From positions 1 through 12,073 of the forward strand of contig JAUQPV010000052.1 of assembly GCA_030550225.1 (NCBI GenBank): a stretch of 12,073 bases of DNA, given 5' to 3'. The notes under the pieces were generated by a model that did no database searches, was not told the DNA's origin, and saw only the letters and a list, made by a program, of their open reading frames with translations. The DNA comes from Acidobacteriota bacterium. Lineage in GTDB: Bacteria > Acidobacteriota > HRBIN11. Below are positions 4,752-12,073 of this stretch, one piece after another (within the stretch, counting starts at the first letter, position 1; each line of letters opens with the position of its first letter). The translations under genes were made by a program, and so were the position numbers.

Positions 4752-7700
4752 ATGCGTCGTAAGGGGTTCTTAGGACTTTTCGTCATCCTTGGCCTGGCGG
4801 GCCTCGTCGTCCTCAGCTTGTGGCGGCTCGGGGTGTTTCATCGACCTCTTCGCCTGCGGGTCGAGAAAAAGCCGGCTCCGCCGACGGCCGTCGTGACCGT
4901 CCGGGTGTGGGTCCAGCCGACGGGTCGTCTGGAGGGACCCCCGCCGGACCGCCTCATATTCCGCATGACGGGCCCTGTGACGGGGGAGCCGGACCTGGAA
5001 CTTCCGGCCGAGCAAGCCCGTACTTGCATCCGGCTGGACCCCCCGGCGCCGGGCCGGATCGTATGGACCTCCGGACACACTTTTGAGTATCGACTGGCGG
5101 CCCCCCTCGAACCGGGCCGCTCTTATCGACTGACGGTCGTCTGTGTGCCCCTGCGGCCGGGCCGGTCGGTAGCGACGTCGGAGCAGAGGGTCGAGATCGT
5201 GCCACCGGTCCCGACGGTCCTGAGCGGGTACGTTCAGCGGTGGGACGAGGCGACGGTCACGGCCCGTCTGGAGGCCAACTATCCGCTTCAGCAGGCGGGC
5301 GTCGAGTCCTTCGTCGCCGTCGAGGATGTCCAGGGTCGGGCGACGTCTGTGCGGGCCGTCGAGCCGGACCCTCGGCCAGAGGCGATTCGCATCGTCTTTG
5401 AAAATACGGGCGCCGAGGTCTATCGCATCGTCCTCCGGAGGGGCTTCCCGCTGGCCCGGGCCGGCCTGGCAATTCCTCAGGACCAATCCGTCGAAGTCCG
5501 CATCCCCCGAAAGGAAGTCTACGTGTCGTCCGTGCGCCTGCGGGAGGGGTCGGAAGGCTTCACGTTGGAGATCCGATGTAACGTCCGGGGGCAGGAGACG
5601 TGTCGTCTGGACGCCCAGACCGTGCGGCCGTCGGTCCAACTGGACCCGCCGATTCCCTACCGATTTGTCGTCACGTCCTATGGCCTGGACCTTTTCGCCG
5701 AGTTCTTCCCGGAGCAGACTTACCGGGTCCGCATCCGGCCGGGGCTGGCGACCGCCGACGGGGCCATCCTTCCGAACGACCAGGAGTTCACGGTTCAAGT
5801 CCCGCGACCGGCCCCGCGGGTACAGATGGCCGTCCGGGGTCGCTACCTGGGCCGGCAGGGCGGCGTTAAGCTCCCTGTCCGGGTCCGACAGGCTTCTCAA
5901 CTTCGAGTCTCCATCTATCGGCTTCCGCCCGAGAATCTTGTCCCCTGGTATGAGGCCCTGTATGAGGGAGAGTACGGTTTTCGGGGGCTCAGTGAGCCGG
6001 TTGTCCGGGACCGGGCCGTCCCGGTCGAGACGTCGGAGAAGAGCCCGTTGACCTGGCTGGACCTGGACCCGCTGATGGATACCCGGGAGCCGGGCCTGTA
6101 TGAGGTCCTCGTCGAACTGCCCCGGCCTCCAAGGCCCGGACCCCCGCCCGCCGAGGCGGAAGCCGAGGAAGAGGGTGAGGACTTGGGGGAAGACCTCTAT
6201 GACGAGAGTTCGCAACGGCGGGACTCGGCTTACGTCGTCATCTCTGACGTGGCCCTCATCGCCAAGACGGTTCCCCGGCGGGTCTACGTCTGGGCCGTGA
6301 GCGCCGACGCCGGAAAGCCCCTGAGCGACGTCGACGTGCGGGTCCTGAGCGACCGGAACGTCGTCATCGGCCGGTGCGTGACAGACCGGCAGGGCTTCTG
6401 CGAGGCGCCGTATGAAGACGTTCGAGAACGGCGGCCTTACCTCCTCATCGGCCGTCGGGGGTCGGACTGGACGTTCCTTCACCTGGAGACGTCGGCCCTG
6501 TCGATGGAACCCTTCGAGGTCTCGGGTCCCGACTACTGGACCATCAACTACGTACCCTACGTCTATATGGAGCGGGACCTGTACCGGCCCGGCGAAGAGG
6601 TCCACTTCGCCATCGTCTTACGGGAGCGGGGGAGCTTCCGGGGTCTGACCCTCCCGGTCGTCGTTCGGGTCAAAGACCCGCGGGGGCGGCTCTTCACGGA
6701 GCTGACCGGATCGACGGACGCGGCCGGCATGAAGGCTTTCGCCTTCCAAACACCCCCGAACGCCTCGACCGGCCGGTACGCCCTGGAGGTCTGGGTCGGC
6801 GAACGACTGGCGACGACGGGCTTCGTCTTCATCGAGACCTTTGTCCCGGAGCGGATGACCGTCCGGGTCGCGCCGGAAAAGCCTCGATTCCAAGAAGGGG
6901 AAGAGCCGAGCTTTCGGGTCCAAGCCGACTACCTATTTGGGGCCCCGGCCGCCGGGGAAGCGTATAAGGGCACTTGTATCTTCACAGAGGTCCCCTTCCG
7001 GTCGCCGGAGTTTTCGGATTACAGCTTCGGCTACATGCGGGGCCCCGACGAGGAAGCCCCCTCGGCCCAAGTCGAGGTCGAGGGGCGACTCGACGAGAAG
7101 GGGGGCGCCGTCGTGACGTGCCGTCCGCCGGACCTTCAGCGTTTCCTGAATCCGGTCCGGGTAGCTTTGCCATTGGACGTCTTCGAGGCCGGGAGCGGCC
7201 GCTCGACGAAGGGCCGGGCCGAAACGACGGTCCACCGATTCCCGGTCCTCATCGGCTTGAAGCCGGCCCACCGGCGGATCCTCCCGAACCGACCCGTTCA
7301 GGTCCACGGCGTCGTCCTCGACCTGGACGGCCGGCCGGTCTCTGGGGAGACTCGTCTGACCTACGAGATTTACCTGGTCTCCCGGGACTACGTGCGCGTC
7401 TACGACCCCCAGGGCGGCTTCCGATGGCAGTGGACGCGACGGGAATTCCCGATGGCGGAGGCGGCCCCCGTGACGGCCCAAGGCGGCCGCTTCCAGGTCC
7501 AATTCACGCCGACCGATTACTGGTACGACTATGTCGTCCAGGTCCGGGCGCCGGACTCGGGGGCGACGGCCCGAATTTGGCTAGCCGGTTGGGGCTGGTG
7601 GGGCGAGGCCGAGCGGCCGGATTCCCCCGAGGTCCTGAAGATTCGACTCGACAAGCCGGAAGCCGATTACGGGGCGACGGTCGAAGCCCAAGCCCTCCTG

Positions 7701-10199
7701 CCCTTTGAGGGCCGTATCCTGTGGACTCTGGAGACGGACGCCATCGTCCGCTCCGAATGGCAGGACGCCCGGGGGACGACGGCCTCGTGGAAATTCCAGG
7801 TCCCGACGGGCGTCCCGACAGCCTACGTGTCGGCCTTCCTCTTTCGGACAGGCCCAAACTATGCCGTCACGCGAGCCTTCGGCGTCCAGCGCCTGCTCGT
7901 ACGGCCGACCCGATACCGACTGCATTTGGCCGTCGAGGCACCTGAACATGTCCGGCCCGGCTCCGACCTGAAAGTGCGCGTCCAAGGCGACCGACCCTTC
8001 CAGGCGACCGTCGCCATCGTAGACGAGGGGATTTTACAGATCACCCGCTTTGCCACGCCGGACGCTTACGGGGCCGTGTTTGGTCCCTGGGCGGCCGTCG
8101 TCCGTACGGCCGAGACGCTGGGCTGGGTCATCCGTAAGGTCGTCCAGGCGACGGGCGGCGGCGAGCGGCCTGTCCCGACACCGACGCCGACCTTCACGCG
8201 TCTGGTCTCTTACTGGAGCGGCTTGGTCCGAAGCGACGACCGAGGGCGCTTGGAAGTGACGTTTCCCGTCCCGCCCTATCAGGGCCGGCTCCGTGTGATG
8301 GTCGTGGCGGCCGACGCCGAACGCCTCGGGGGTGCCGAAAAGTCCGTGCGGGTCAGCTCCGACGTCGTCGTACTCCCCACACTTCCCCGTTTTGCTCACG
8401 CCGGAGATACCTTCCGATTCCCCGTGACGCTGACGAACACGACGGCTCGCCCGGAGACGGTCCGTCTCGACGTCGAAGCCGATGGCGCCGAATTCCCGGA
8501 CCGGCCGCCCCGGACGGTCGAATTGCCGCCTCAGGGGACCCACACCGTCTGGGTGCCCCTCCGGGTGACCCAACCGATGGGAGCCCTGGAGGTCCGCATC
8601 CGGGCCGCTTGGTCCGGTGACCGGTATGCCGATACATTCCGTTTGGCCGTCTCGCCGGACCGACCCTACGAACGGCAGGCCGTCTACATCGCCGTCTCGC
8701 CAGGAGAGACCGACCTGCGGCCCTACGTCCGGGACTGGCTCCCCTCCATGCAGAAGACTCGCATCATCCTGTCGCCTATCCAGGGCCTCTTGTCTCTGAC
8801 CCACCTGAAGTACTTGACGGGGTATCCCTACGGCTGTGTCGAGCAGACGGCCTCGTCGCTCCTGCCTCTCCTGCGGCTCCAGCCGATCGTCGAGCACCTC
8901 GACCCGGCCTTCGCACGAGGGTTGAACTGGGCCGACCGGGTCCGAAGCGGCATCGGGCGTTTGGTCGCCATGCAGACGCCTTCGGGCGGCTTTGCCTTCT
9001 GGCCGGGCGGGACCGACCCAGCCGAGTGGGCATCCATCTATGCGACCTTTGTCCTCTTGGCCGCTCAGCAGGCGGGCTACCCCGTGCCGGCGTCGACCCT
9101 GGAGGATGCCCTCCAATACATCGAGGGCCACGCTCGTACTCGGCCTTTCGGCTACTATGTCCTGGCCCTGGGCCGTCGGCTCCAAGGGCCTGACCTGGAC
9201 CGGATCGCTCAGCTCCTCGAGCAGAAGCTTTCCTTCGAGGACCGGCTCTTTCTCATCGGGGCGCTCTACCACGGCGGCCGCACGGCGACGGCCGAGAAGG
9301 CGCTTCAGGCGACGCTCCAACAGCGTCCGGAAGCCGAGCGTCGCCTCGCCGGCGACTTTTACTCGCCCCTGCGGGCCTTGGGCGTCCAACTCTACATCCT
9401 GGAGACCCTCCACCCCGGAGTGCCGGCACACGAGGGCCTCGTCCGTACGTTGGTCGACCGCCTTCGGAAGGCCAGTGACTTTTACAGTACGCAGGAACTC
9501 GCCTGGGCCGTCCTGGCCCTGGGGCTTCGTATCAGCCACGTGCGATACGAATCCTTGCCGGAAGCCGAGCTCCGGGCCAACGGTCGCCCGGTCCGGGCCG
9601 TGTCCACACCCCAGGGTCGGATGTGGACGGTCGAAAACGCGGCTGGCCTCGATAGCTTCATACTCCGCCACCAGGGCTCCGGTGACCTATACTTGACGAT
9701 CGAGACAGAAGGTTTCCCCACGACAGCCGCGCCGCCGCCTGAATCGGCCGGCCTCCGCGTCGAGCGGCGCTACTGGACATTGGAGGGTCAGCCTGTTCAG
9801 GATTTCCGGCTCAAGGACCTGGTCGTCGTCGAGCTGACGGTGACCTCGGCGCAACACGTCGTCCTGGACAACGTGGCTGTCGAGGACCGGCTCCCGGCCG
9901 GCCTGGAAGTCCAGAATCCCCGCCTGGGCGAAAGTCCTTTGCTGACCTGGGTGGACCGAAACCGTTTGTGGGCCCCTGAGTATGTGGACGTTCGGGACGA
10001 CCGGATCGTCGTATTTGGCCGCCTCCCAGGGGCTGTCACGCGTTCGTACTACTATCTGGCCCGAGTCGTGACGCCCGGCGAATTCTTCCGGCCGGCCGCC
10101 TCGGCCCAGGTGATGTACCGACCGGAGATTCGGGGTCGGACCGACGTGGGCCGCCTGACCGTGGGCGGGGGCCCGACGGGGCCGGAGTCGTCGCAGTGA
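4752..10199 (+). CDS. Bacterial alpha-2-macroglobulin with thioester, membrane-anchored
   Basis: This 1815-residue protein belongs to the bacterial alpha-2-macroglobulin family (YfhM/ECAM type), periplasmic or surface protease traps. An N-terminal basic MRRK is followed by a hydrophobic segment (about 6-24) with no lipobox cysteine, so it is probably held by an uncleaved or signal-anchor helix, unlike the lipoprotein of E. coli. Several macroglobulin-like domains follow. An acidic low-complexity stretch lies near 460-485. The MG2-type block is RDLYRPGEEVHFAIVLRERG (about 606-625). The A2M core is at about 1146-1235 (YWSGLVRSDDRGRLEVTFPVP). The thioester motif PYGCVEQ has Cys1362 and Gln1365, within an alpha-helical thioester domain of roughly 1340-1600. 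The C-terminal domain contains VAVEDRLPAGLEVQNP (near 1706). It traps proteases by covalent capture in known members. The usual partner, penicillin-binding protein 1C, is not adjacent here. It is longer than the ~1650-residue E. coli protein. Confidence 0.95.
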   Translation: MRRKGFLGLFVILGLAGLVVLSLWRLGVFHRPLRLRVEKKPAPPTAVVTVRVWVQPTGRLEGPPPDRLIFRMTGPVTGEPDLELPAEQARTCIRLDPPAPGRIVWTSGHTFEYRLAAPLEPGRSYRLTVVCVPLRPGRSVATSEQRVEIVPPVPTVLSGYVQRWDEATVTARLEANYPLQQAGVESFVAVEDVQGRATSVRAVEPDPRPEAIRIVFENTGAEVYRIVLRRGFPLARAGLAIPQDQSVEVRIPRKEVYVSSVRLREGSEGFTLEIRCNVRGQETCRLDAQTVRPSVQLDPPIPYRFVVTSYGLDLFAEFFPEQTYRVRIRPGLATADGAILPNDQEFTVQVPRPAPRVQMAVRGRYLGRQGGVKLPVRVRQASQLRVSIYRLPPENLVPWYEALYEGEYGFRGLSEPVVRDRAVPVETSEKSPLTWLDLDPLMDTREPGLYEVLVELPRPPRPGPPPAEAEAEEEGEDLGEDLYDESSQRRDSAYVVISDVALIAKTVPRRVYVWAVSADAGKPLSDVDVRVLSDRNVVIGRCVTDRQGFCEAPYEDVRERRPYLLIGRRGSDWTFLHLETSALSMEPFEVSGPDYWTINYVPYVYMERDLYRPGEEVHFAIVLRERGSFRGLTLPVVVRVKDPRGRLFTELTGSTDAAGMKAFAFQTPPNASTGRYALEVWVGERLATTGFVFIETFVPERMTVRVAPEKPRFQEGEEPSFRVQADYLFGAPAAGEAYKGTCIFTEVPFRSPEFSDYSFGYMRGPDEEAPSAQVEVEGRLDEKGGAVVTCRPPDLQRFLNPVRVALPLDVFEAGSGRSTKGRAETTVHRFPVLIGLKPAHRRILPNRPVQVHGVVLDLDGRPVSGETRLTYEIYLVSRDYVRVYDPQGGFRWQWTRREFPMAEAAPVTAQGGRFQVQFTPTDYWYDYVVQVRAPDSGATARIWLAGWGWWGEAERPDSPEVLKIRLDKPEADYGATVEAQALLPFEGRILWTLETDAIVRSEWQDARGTTASWKFQVPTGVPTAYVSAFLFRTGPNYAVTRAFGVQRLLVRPTRYRLHLAVEAPEHVRPGSDLKVRVQGDRPFQATVAIVDEGILQITRFATPDAYGAVFGPWAAVVRTAETLGWVIRKVVQATGGGERPVPTPTPTFTRLVSYWSGLVRSDDRGRLEVTFPVPPYQGRLRVMVVAADAERLGGAEKSVRVSSDVVVLPTLPRFAHAGDTFRFPVTLTNTTARPETVRLDVEADGAEFPDRPPRTVELPPQGTHTVWVPLRVTQPMGALEVRIRAAWSGDRYADTFRLAVSPDRPYERQAVYIAVSPGETDLRPYVRDWLPSMQKTRIILSPIQGLLSLTHLKYLTGYPYGCVEQTASSLLPLLRLQPIVEHLDPAFARGLNWADRVRSGIGRLVAMQTPSGGFAFWPGGTDPAEWASIYATFVLLAAQQAGYPVPASTLEDALQYIEGHARTRPFGYYVLALGRRLQGPDLDRIAQLLEQKLSFEDRLFLIGALYHGGRTATAEKALQATLQQRPEAERRLAGDFYSPLRALGVQLYILETLHPGVPAHEGLVRTLVDRLRKASDFYSTQELAWAVLALGLRISHVRYESLPEAELRANGRPVRAVSTPQGRMWTVENAAGLDSFILRHQGSGDLYLTIETEGFPTTAAPPPESAGLRVERRYWTLEGQPVQDFRLKDLVVVELTVTSAQHVVLDNVAVEDRLPAGLEVQNPRLGESPLLTWVDRNRLWAPEYVDVRDDRIVVFGRLPGAVTRSYYYLARVVTPGEFFRPAASAQVMYRPEIRGRTDVGRLTVGGGPTGPESSQ

Positions 10200-10207
10200 A
10201 TAGCGCT

Positions 10208-10439
10208 ATGAAGAAACGCCGCCTTATTCGGGAATTGATCCGCATCGTCGGGAAGGACGGGGTCGTCGTCGATCCCGTCGAGCGGCGGGTCTACGAGACG
10301 GACGGCCTGCATCCCTCGAGACCAGGTCTGTTGCGGTTCTCTGCTGGTTCATGAAAGAATGGGGGCCCGGGGACAAGCCCTGGCCCGACGGACGATCGAC
10401 CTCTTCGAGCGAGCCGGTGTGGATTGGGTCGCCGTCAAT
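10208..10439 (+). pseudogene. Remnant of a glycolate oxidase locus: GlcD start joined to GlcF end
   Basis: Two broken gene pieces abut here. From the ATG at 10208 about 34 codons (MKKRRLIRELIRIVG... VVVDPVERRVYETDGL) resemble the N-terminus of the FAD-linked glycolate oxidase subunit GlcD, just before its FAD domain. The frame then runs into a stop at 10352-10354. In another frame, about 10317-10439 reads RDQVCCGSLLVHERMGARGQ..., then LARRTIDLFERAGVDWVAVN. This matches the region near the C-terminus of the iron-sulfur subunit GlcF, where CCG is followed by an AR-x2-I-x2-FE-x-AGVD-x-VVVN helix. The glc order D-E-F suggests one deletion with a junction near 10310-10320. The first ATG is eight bases after the macroglobulin stop and has no ribosome site. 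The second piece ends exactly at palindrome E. Product identity of the first piece is less certain than that of the second. Confidence 0.72.
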
Positions 10440-10527
10440 CTGGGTGTTAGATTTTTAAGGATCGAGGGTCGGGGGTCTGAAAAAAGTCGGGCCCCTCGTC
10501 TCCCCACACCGAACACCCAGTACCGAA
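10440..10527. repeat. Palindromic intergenic element E
   Basis: CTGGGTGTT (10440-10448) is the exact reverse complement of 10512-10520. The right side, read on the minus strand, is a run of 7-base units TTCGGTA, CTGGGTG and TTCGGTG, the same type as in element A. CGAGG (10463-10467) can also pair with CCTCG (10494-10498). The element fills the gap between the glycolate oxidase remnant and the convergent aminotransferase. There is an A-run at 10480-10485, but no stem directly abuts it, so I do not call a terminator. Confidence 0.65.
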
Positions 10528-10532
10528 CTTCT

Positions 10533-11678
10533 TCACCGGGCCAAGACTTCCCGGAGGGCACTCAGGAAGTACGCCACGTTCCGGGGATGGCTCCCGTAGC
10601 CCATGAGGCCGATCCGCCAGATCCGGCCGGCCAGAGGCCCCAAGCCGGCTCCGATTTCGATTCCGAAGTCCTCCAGGAGACGCCGGCGGACCCAGGCATC
10701 GTCCACGCCGTCGGGGACACGGATCGTGTTGAGATGCGGAATGCGGTCCGCCTCCGAACGGACCCAGTACGTGAGGCCCATCGCCTCGAGGCCATCCCGG
10801 AGCCGATGGTAGTTCGCCCGATGCCGAGCCCAAGCATTTTCGAGGCCCTCTTCCCGGAGAAGGGTCAGGGCCTCGTGGATGGCGAACAGCAAGGGGATTG
10901 GGACCGTGTGATGATAGACCCGGCTGGCGTTGGAACCGGCCACTGAGGATTTCCCGAGCCAATAATCGGCTAAGGCTTGAATATCTAAGAAAAGGCTGAC
11001 GACAGGCGTTTTCCGACGCCGGACGGCATTCAGCGCCCGTTCGCTGAAGGTCACCGGTGAGAGGCCCGGCGGCCCCGAAAGACACTTCTGACTTCCCGAG
11101 TAGACAGCGTCCAGGCCCCATTCGTCGACCTTCACGGGGACGCCGCCCAGAGAGGTCACCGTATCGACCAGGGTCAGACATCCGTACCGACGGGCGATCT
11201 CGGCCAGCGTGGCCGCATCGGAGAGGGCCCCCGTCGAGGTCTCGGCGTGAACAAAGGCGACGACCTTAGCGTCCGGATGTCGCCGAAGAGCGTCTTCCAG
11301 CTTTTCAGGGTCGACCGGCCGACCCCACTCCGCTTCGACGACGACGGCCGTCCCGCCGTGACGCTCGACCATCTCCCGGATGCGGCCGCTAAAGAATCCA
11401 TTCTGGCAAACGATAACCTTGTCACCGGGCTCGACCAGATTCGCCACGCAGGTCTCCATCCCGGCCGTACCAGGACCCGAGACGACGAAGGTCACCTCGT
11501 TCCGGGTCTGGAAAACGTACTGCAAGAGCGCCCGGATTTCGTCCAAAAGCCGGAAGCACGTCGGGTCGAAGTGACTGACGATCGGCCGGGCCAAGGCGGC
11601 CAGCACGCGGGGATGGACTTCCGTAGGCCCGGGCCCCATCAGGACCCGGAAGGGCGGATAAAGCGAAGCCGTACCCAT
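10533..11678 (-). CDS. Class V aminotransferase, alanine/serine-glyoxylate type
   Basis: This 381-residue PLP enzyme belongs to the class V branch of alanine-glyoxylate, serine-glyoxylate and serine-pyruvate transaminases. It starts with the family pattern LMGPGPTEVHPRVL. It has SGPGTAGME (67-75) for the phosphate side, VDTVTSLGG with Asp172 for the pyridine nitrogen, and YSGSQKCLSGPPG with Lys198 as the Schiff-base lysine. A C-terminal WRIGLMGYGS carries Arg355, which should bind the substrate carboxylate. It would convert glyoxylate to glycine with an amino donor; the donor cannot be read from sequence (PucG-type ureidoglycine use is a further option). The start at 11678 has GGGAGG five bases upstream; an in-frame ATG at 11726 adds 16 residues and lacks a good site. 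It converges on the glycolate oxidase remnant, whose product would be glyoxylate. Confidence 0.92.
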   Translation of the reverse strand: MGTASLYPPFRVLMGPGPTEVHPRVLAALARPIVSHFDPTCFRLLDEIRALLQYVFQTRNEVTFVVSGPGTAGMETCVANLVEPGDKVIVCQNGFFSGRIREMVERHGGTAVVVEAEWGRPVDPEKLEDALRRHPDAKVVAFVHAETSTGALSDAATLAEIARRYGCLTLVDTVTSLGGVPVKVDEWGLDAVYSGSQKCLSGPPGLSPVTFSERALNAVRRRKTPVVSLFLDIQALADYWLGKSSVAGSNASRVYHHTVPIPLLFAIHEALTLLREEGLENAWARHRANYHRLRDGLEAMGLTYWVRSEADRIPHLNTIRVPDGVDDAWVRRRLLEDFGIEIGAGLGPLAGRIWRIGLMGYGSHPRNVAYFLSALREVLAR

Positions 11679-11683
11679 GGGGG

Positions 11684-11689
11684 CCTCCC
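11684..11689 (-). promoter_or_regulatory. Ribosome binding site for the aminotransferase
   Basis: On the minus strand GGGAGG lies five bases before the ATG at 11678. It favours this start over the ATG at 11726. Confidence 0.7.
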
Positions 11690-11806
11690 GATAAGGTCGC
11701 GGGACGAGGGGCTTCCAAGCCACCATCTCTCATCATACTCAAACGCCGGGAATTCCCCAAATTCACCGACCTCGCCCCTGCTGGACCCGAACGTATCCGG
11801 GTTCCC

Positions 11807-12073
11807 TCACGCTGAGGCGGGGGGCGCCGGGCGGGTCATGCGGAGCCATAGGCCATGGGCCGGGCCGTCGGGGCGGAAACCCAGACGTTCATAAAACCGG
11901 CGGGCTTTCACGTTCGTGACGCCGACCCAGAGTTCCAACTGCCGGACGCCCCGGGCGGCTAACCAGGCCATGACAAACTTCATCAGGGACGTACCGATCC
12001 CGAGACCTTGAACGTCGGGGTCCACGACGATCTCGTGAATTGCCCCGACGCGTTCTCCCTCTTCGTTCAACCA
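11807..12073 (-). CDS. GNAT family N-acetyltransferase, C-terminal part
   Basis: The gene runs off the right edge of the window, so its start is not visible; 88 codons and the stop are present. The acetyl-CoA binding motif A is clear: AIHEIVVDPDVQGLGIGTSL, with the Q-G-L-G-I-G pyrophosphate loop, followed by a helix (LMKFVMAWLAARG). Motif B follows with VTNVKARRFYERLGF, where the Tyr is the common general acid of the family. It would transfer an acetyl group from acetyl-CoA to an amine on an unknown acceptor. The tail (RMTRPAPPASA) is short. It is on the same strand as, and upstream of, the aminotransferase, with a 128-base gap. That gap holds only a weak ACCCG/CGGGT inverted repeat near 11785-11803. 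No substrate can be proposed. Confidence 0.88.
   Translation of the reverse strand, partial: WLNEEGERVGAIHEIVVDPDVQGLGIGTSLMKFVMAWLAARGVRQLELWVGVTNVKARRFYERLGFRPDGPAHGLWLRMTRPAPPASA

Noticed and set aside
4770..6605. Long open frame on the minus strand opposite the macroglobulin gene
   Set aside because: It is antisense to a well-supported coding sequence, low in recognisable motifs, and explained by the GC-rich codon pattern. The same holds for 8034-9671 minus and 497-1411 minus.
10200..10209. Perfect palindrome ATAGCGCTAT between the macroglobulin stop and the GlcD remnant
   Set aside because: Ten bases with no loop and no repeat elsewhere in the window; could be chance.
10461..10500. Terminator between the glycolate oxidase remnant and the aminotransferase
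   Set aside because: There is an A6 run, but on neither strand is a stable stem placed directly before a T-run.

Overview
The window is a GC-rich stretch of bacterial chromosome. Gene order is mostly plus strand from base 1 to about 10,450, then minus strand to the end. The protein set (phenylacetyl-CoA epoxidase-type subunits, YebC, RuvC, RuvA, a large alpha-2-macroglobulin) marks a bacterium. The strong GC bias, Arg-rich proteins and compact overlapping operons fit an uncultured, possibly thermophilic lineage, but I cannot name a phylum from sequence alone.

Region 1 (1-1720) is the 3' part of a phenylacetyl-CoA 1,2-epoxidase (Paa) cluster in the order D-B-C. It is followed, after a 149-bp nested palindrome, by a small zinc-ribbon gene. 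The zinc ribbon looks like the C-terminal domain of ordinary PaaD, and the paaD here holds only the DUF59/MIP18 half, so PaaD appears to be split into two genes on either side of paaBC. PaaC also keeps a full set of candidate diiron ligands.

Region 2 (1720-3685) is the housekeeping block yebC-ruvC-ruvA. ruvC and ruvA overlap by ATGA. There is no ruvB in the window. The catalytic residues of RuvC are present, but its central segment is divergent.

Region 3 (3684-4751) is repeat-rich. A NUDIX hydrolase gene is followed directly by a copy of a ~195-bp structured repeat and preceded by another copy that begins 10 bp after ruvA. The second copy is interrupted by three tandem perfect 9-bp hairpins whose stems covary. 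This leads into a 5.4-kb gene for a thioester-containing bacterial alpha-2-macroglobulin with an N-terminal membrane anchor (4752-10199).

Region 4 (10208-10532) is a scar. The first ~34 codons of a GlcD-like glycolate oxidase subunit are joined, out of frame, to a ~40-codon fragment from near the C-terminus of a GlcF-like iron-sulfur subunit. The fragment stops exactly where another intergenic palindrome begins. Convergent to it lies an intact class V aminotransferase of the alanine/serine-glyoxylate type (10533-11678, minus). Its likely substrate, glyoxylate, is the product of the lost glycolate oxidase. A partial GNAT acetyltransferase closes the window on the minus strand.

A recurring theme is a family of intergenic inverted-repeat elements whose arms are built from 7- or 8-bp TTSGG-type tandem units (1339-1487, 1726-1811, 3684-3929, 10440-10527). 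With the duplicated repeat and the hairpin array, these are the most unusual structures here. I saw no tRNA, rRNA, CRISPR array, transposase or convincing intrinsic terminator.
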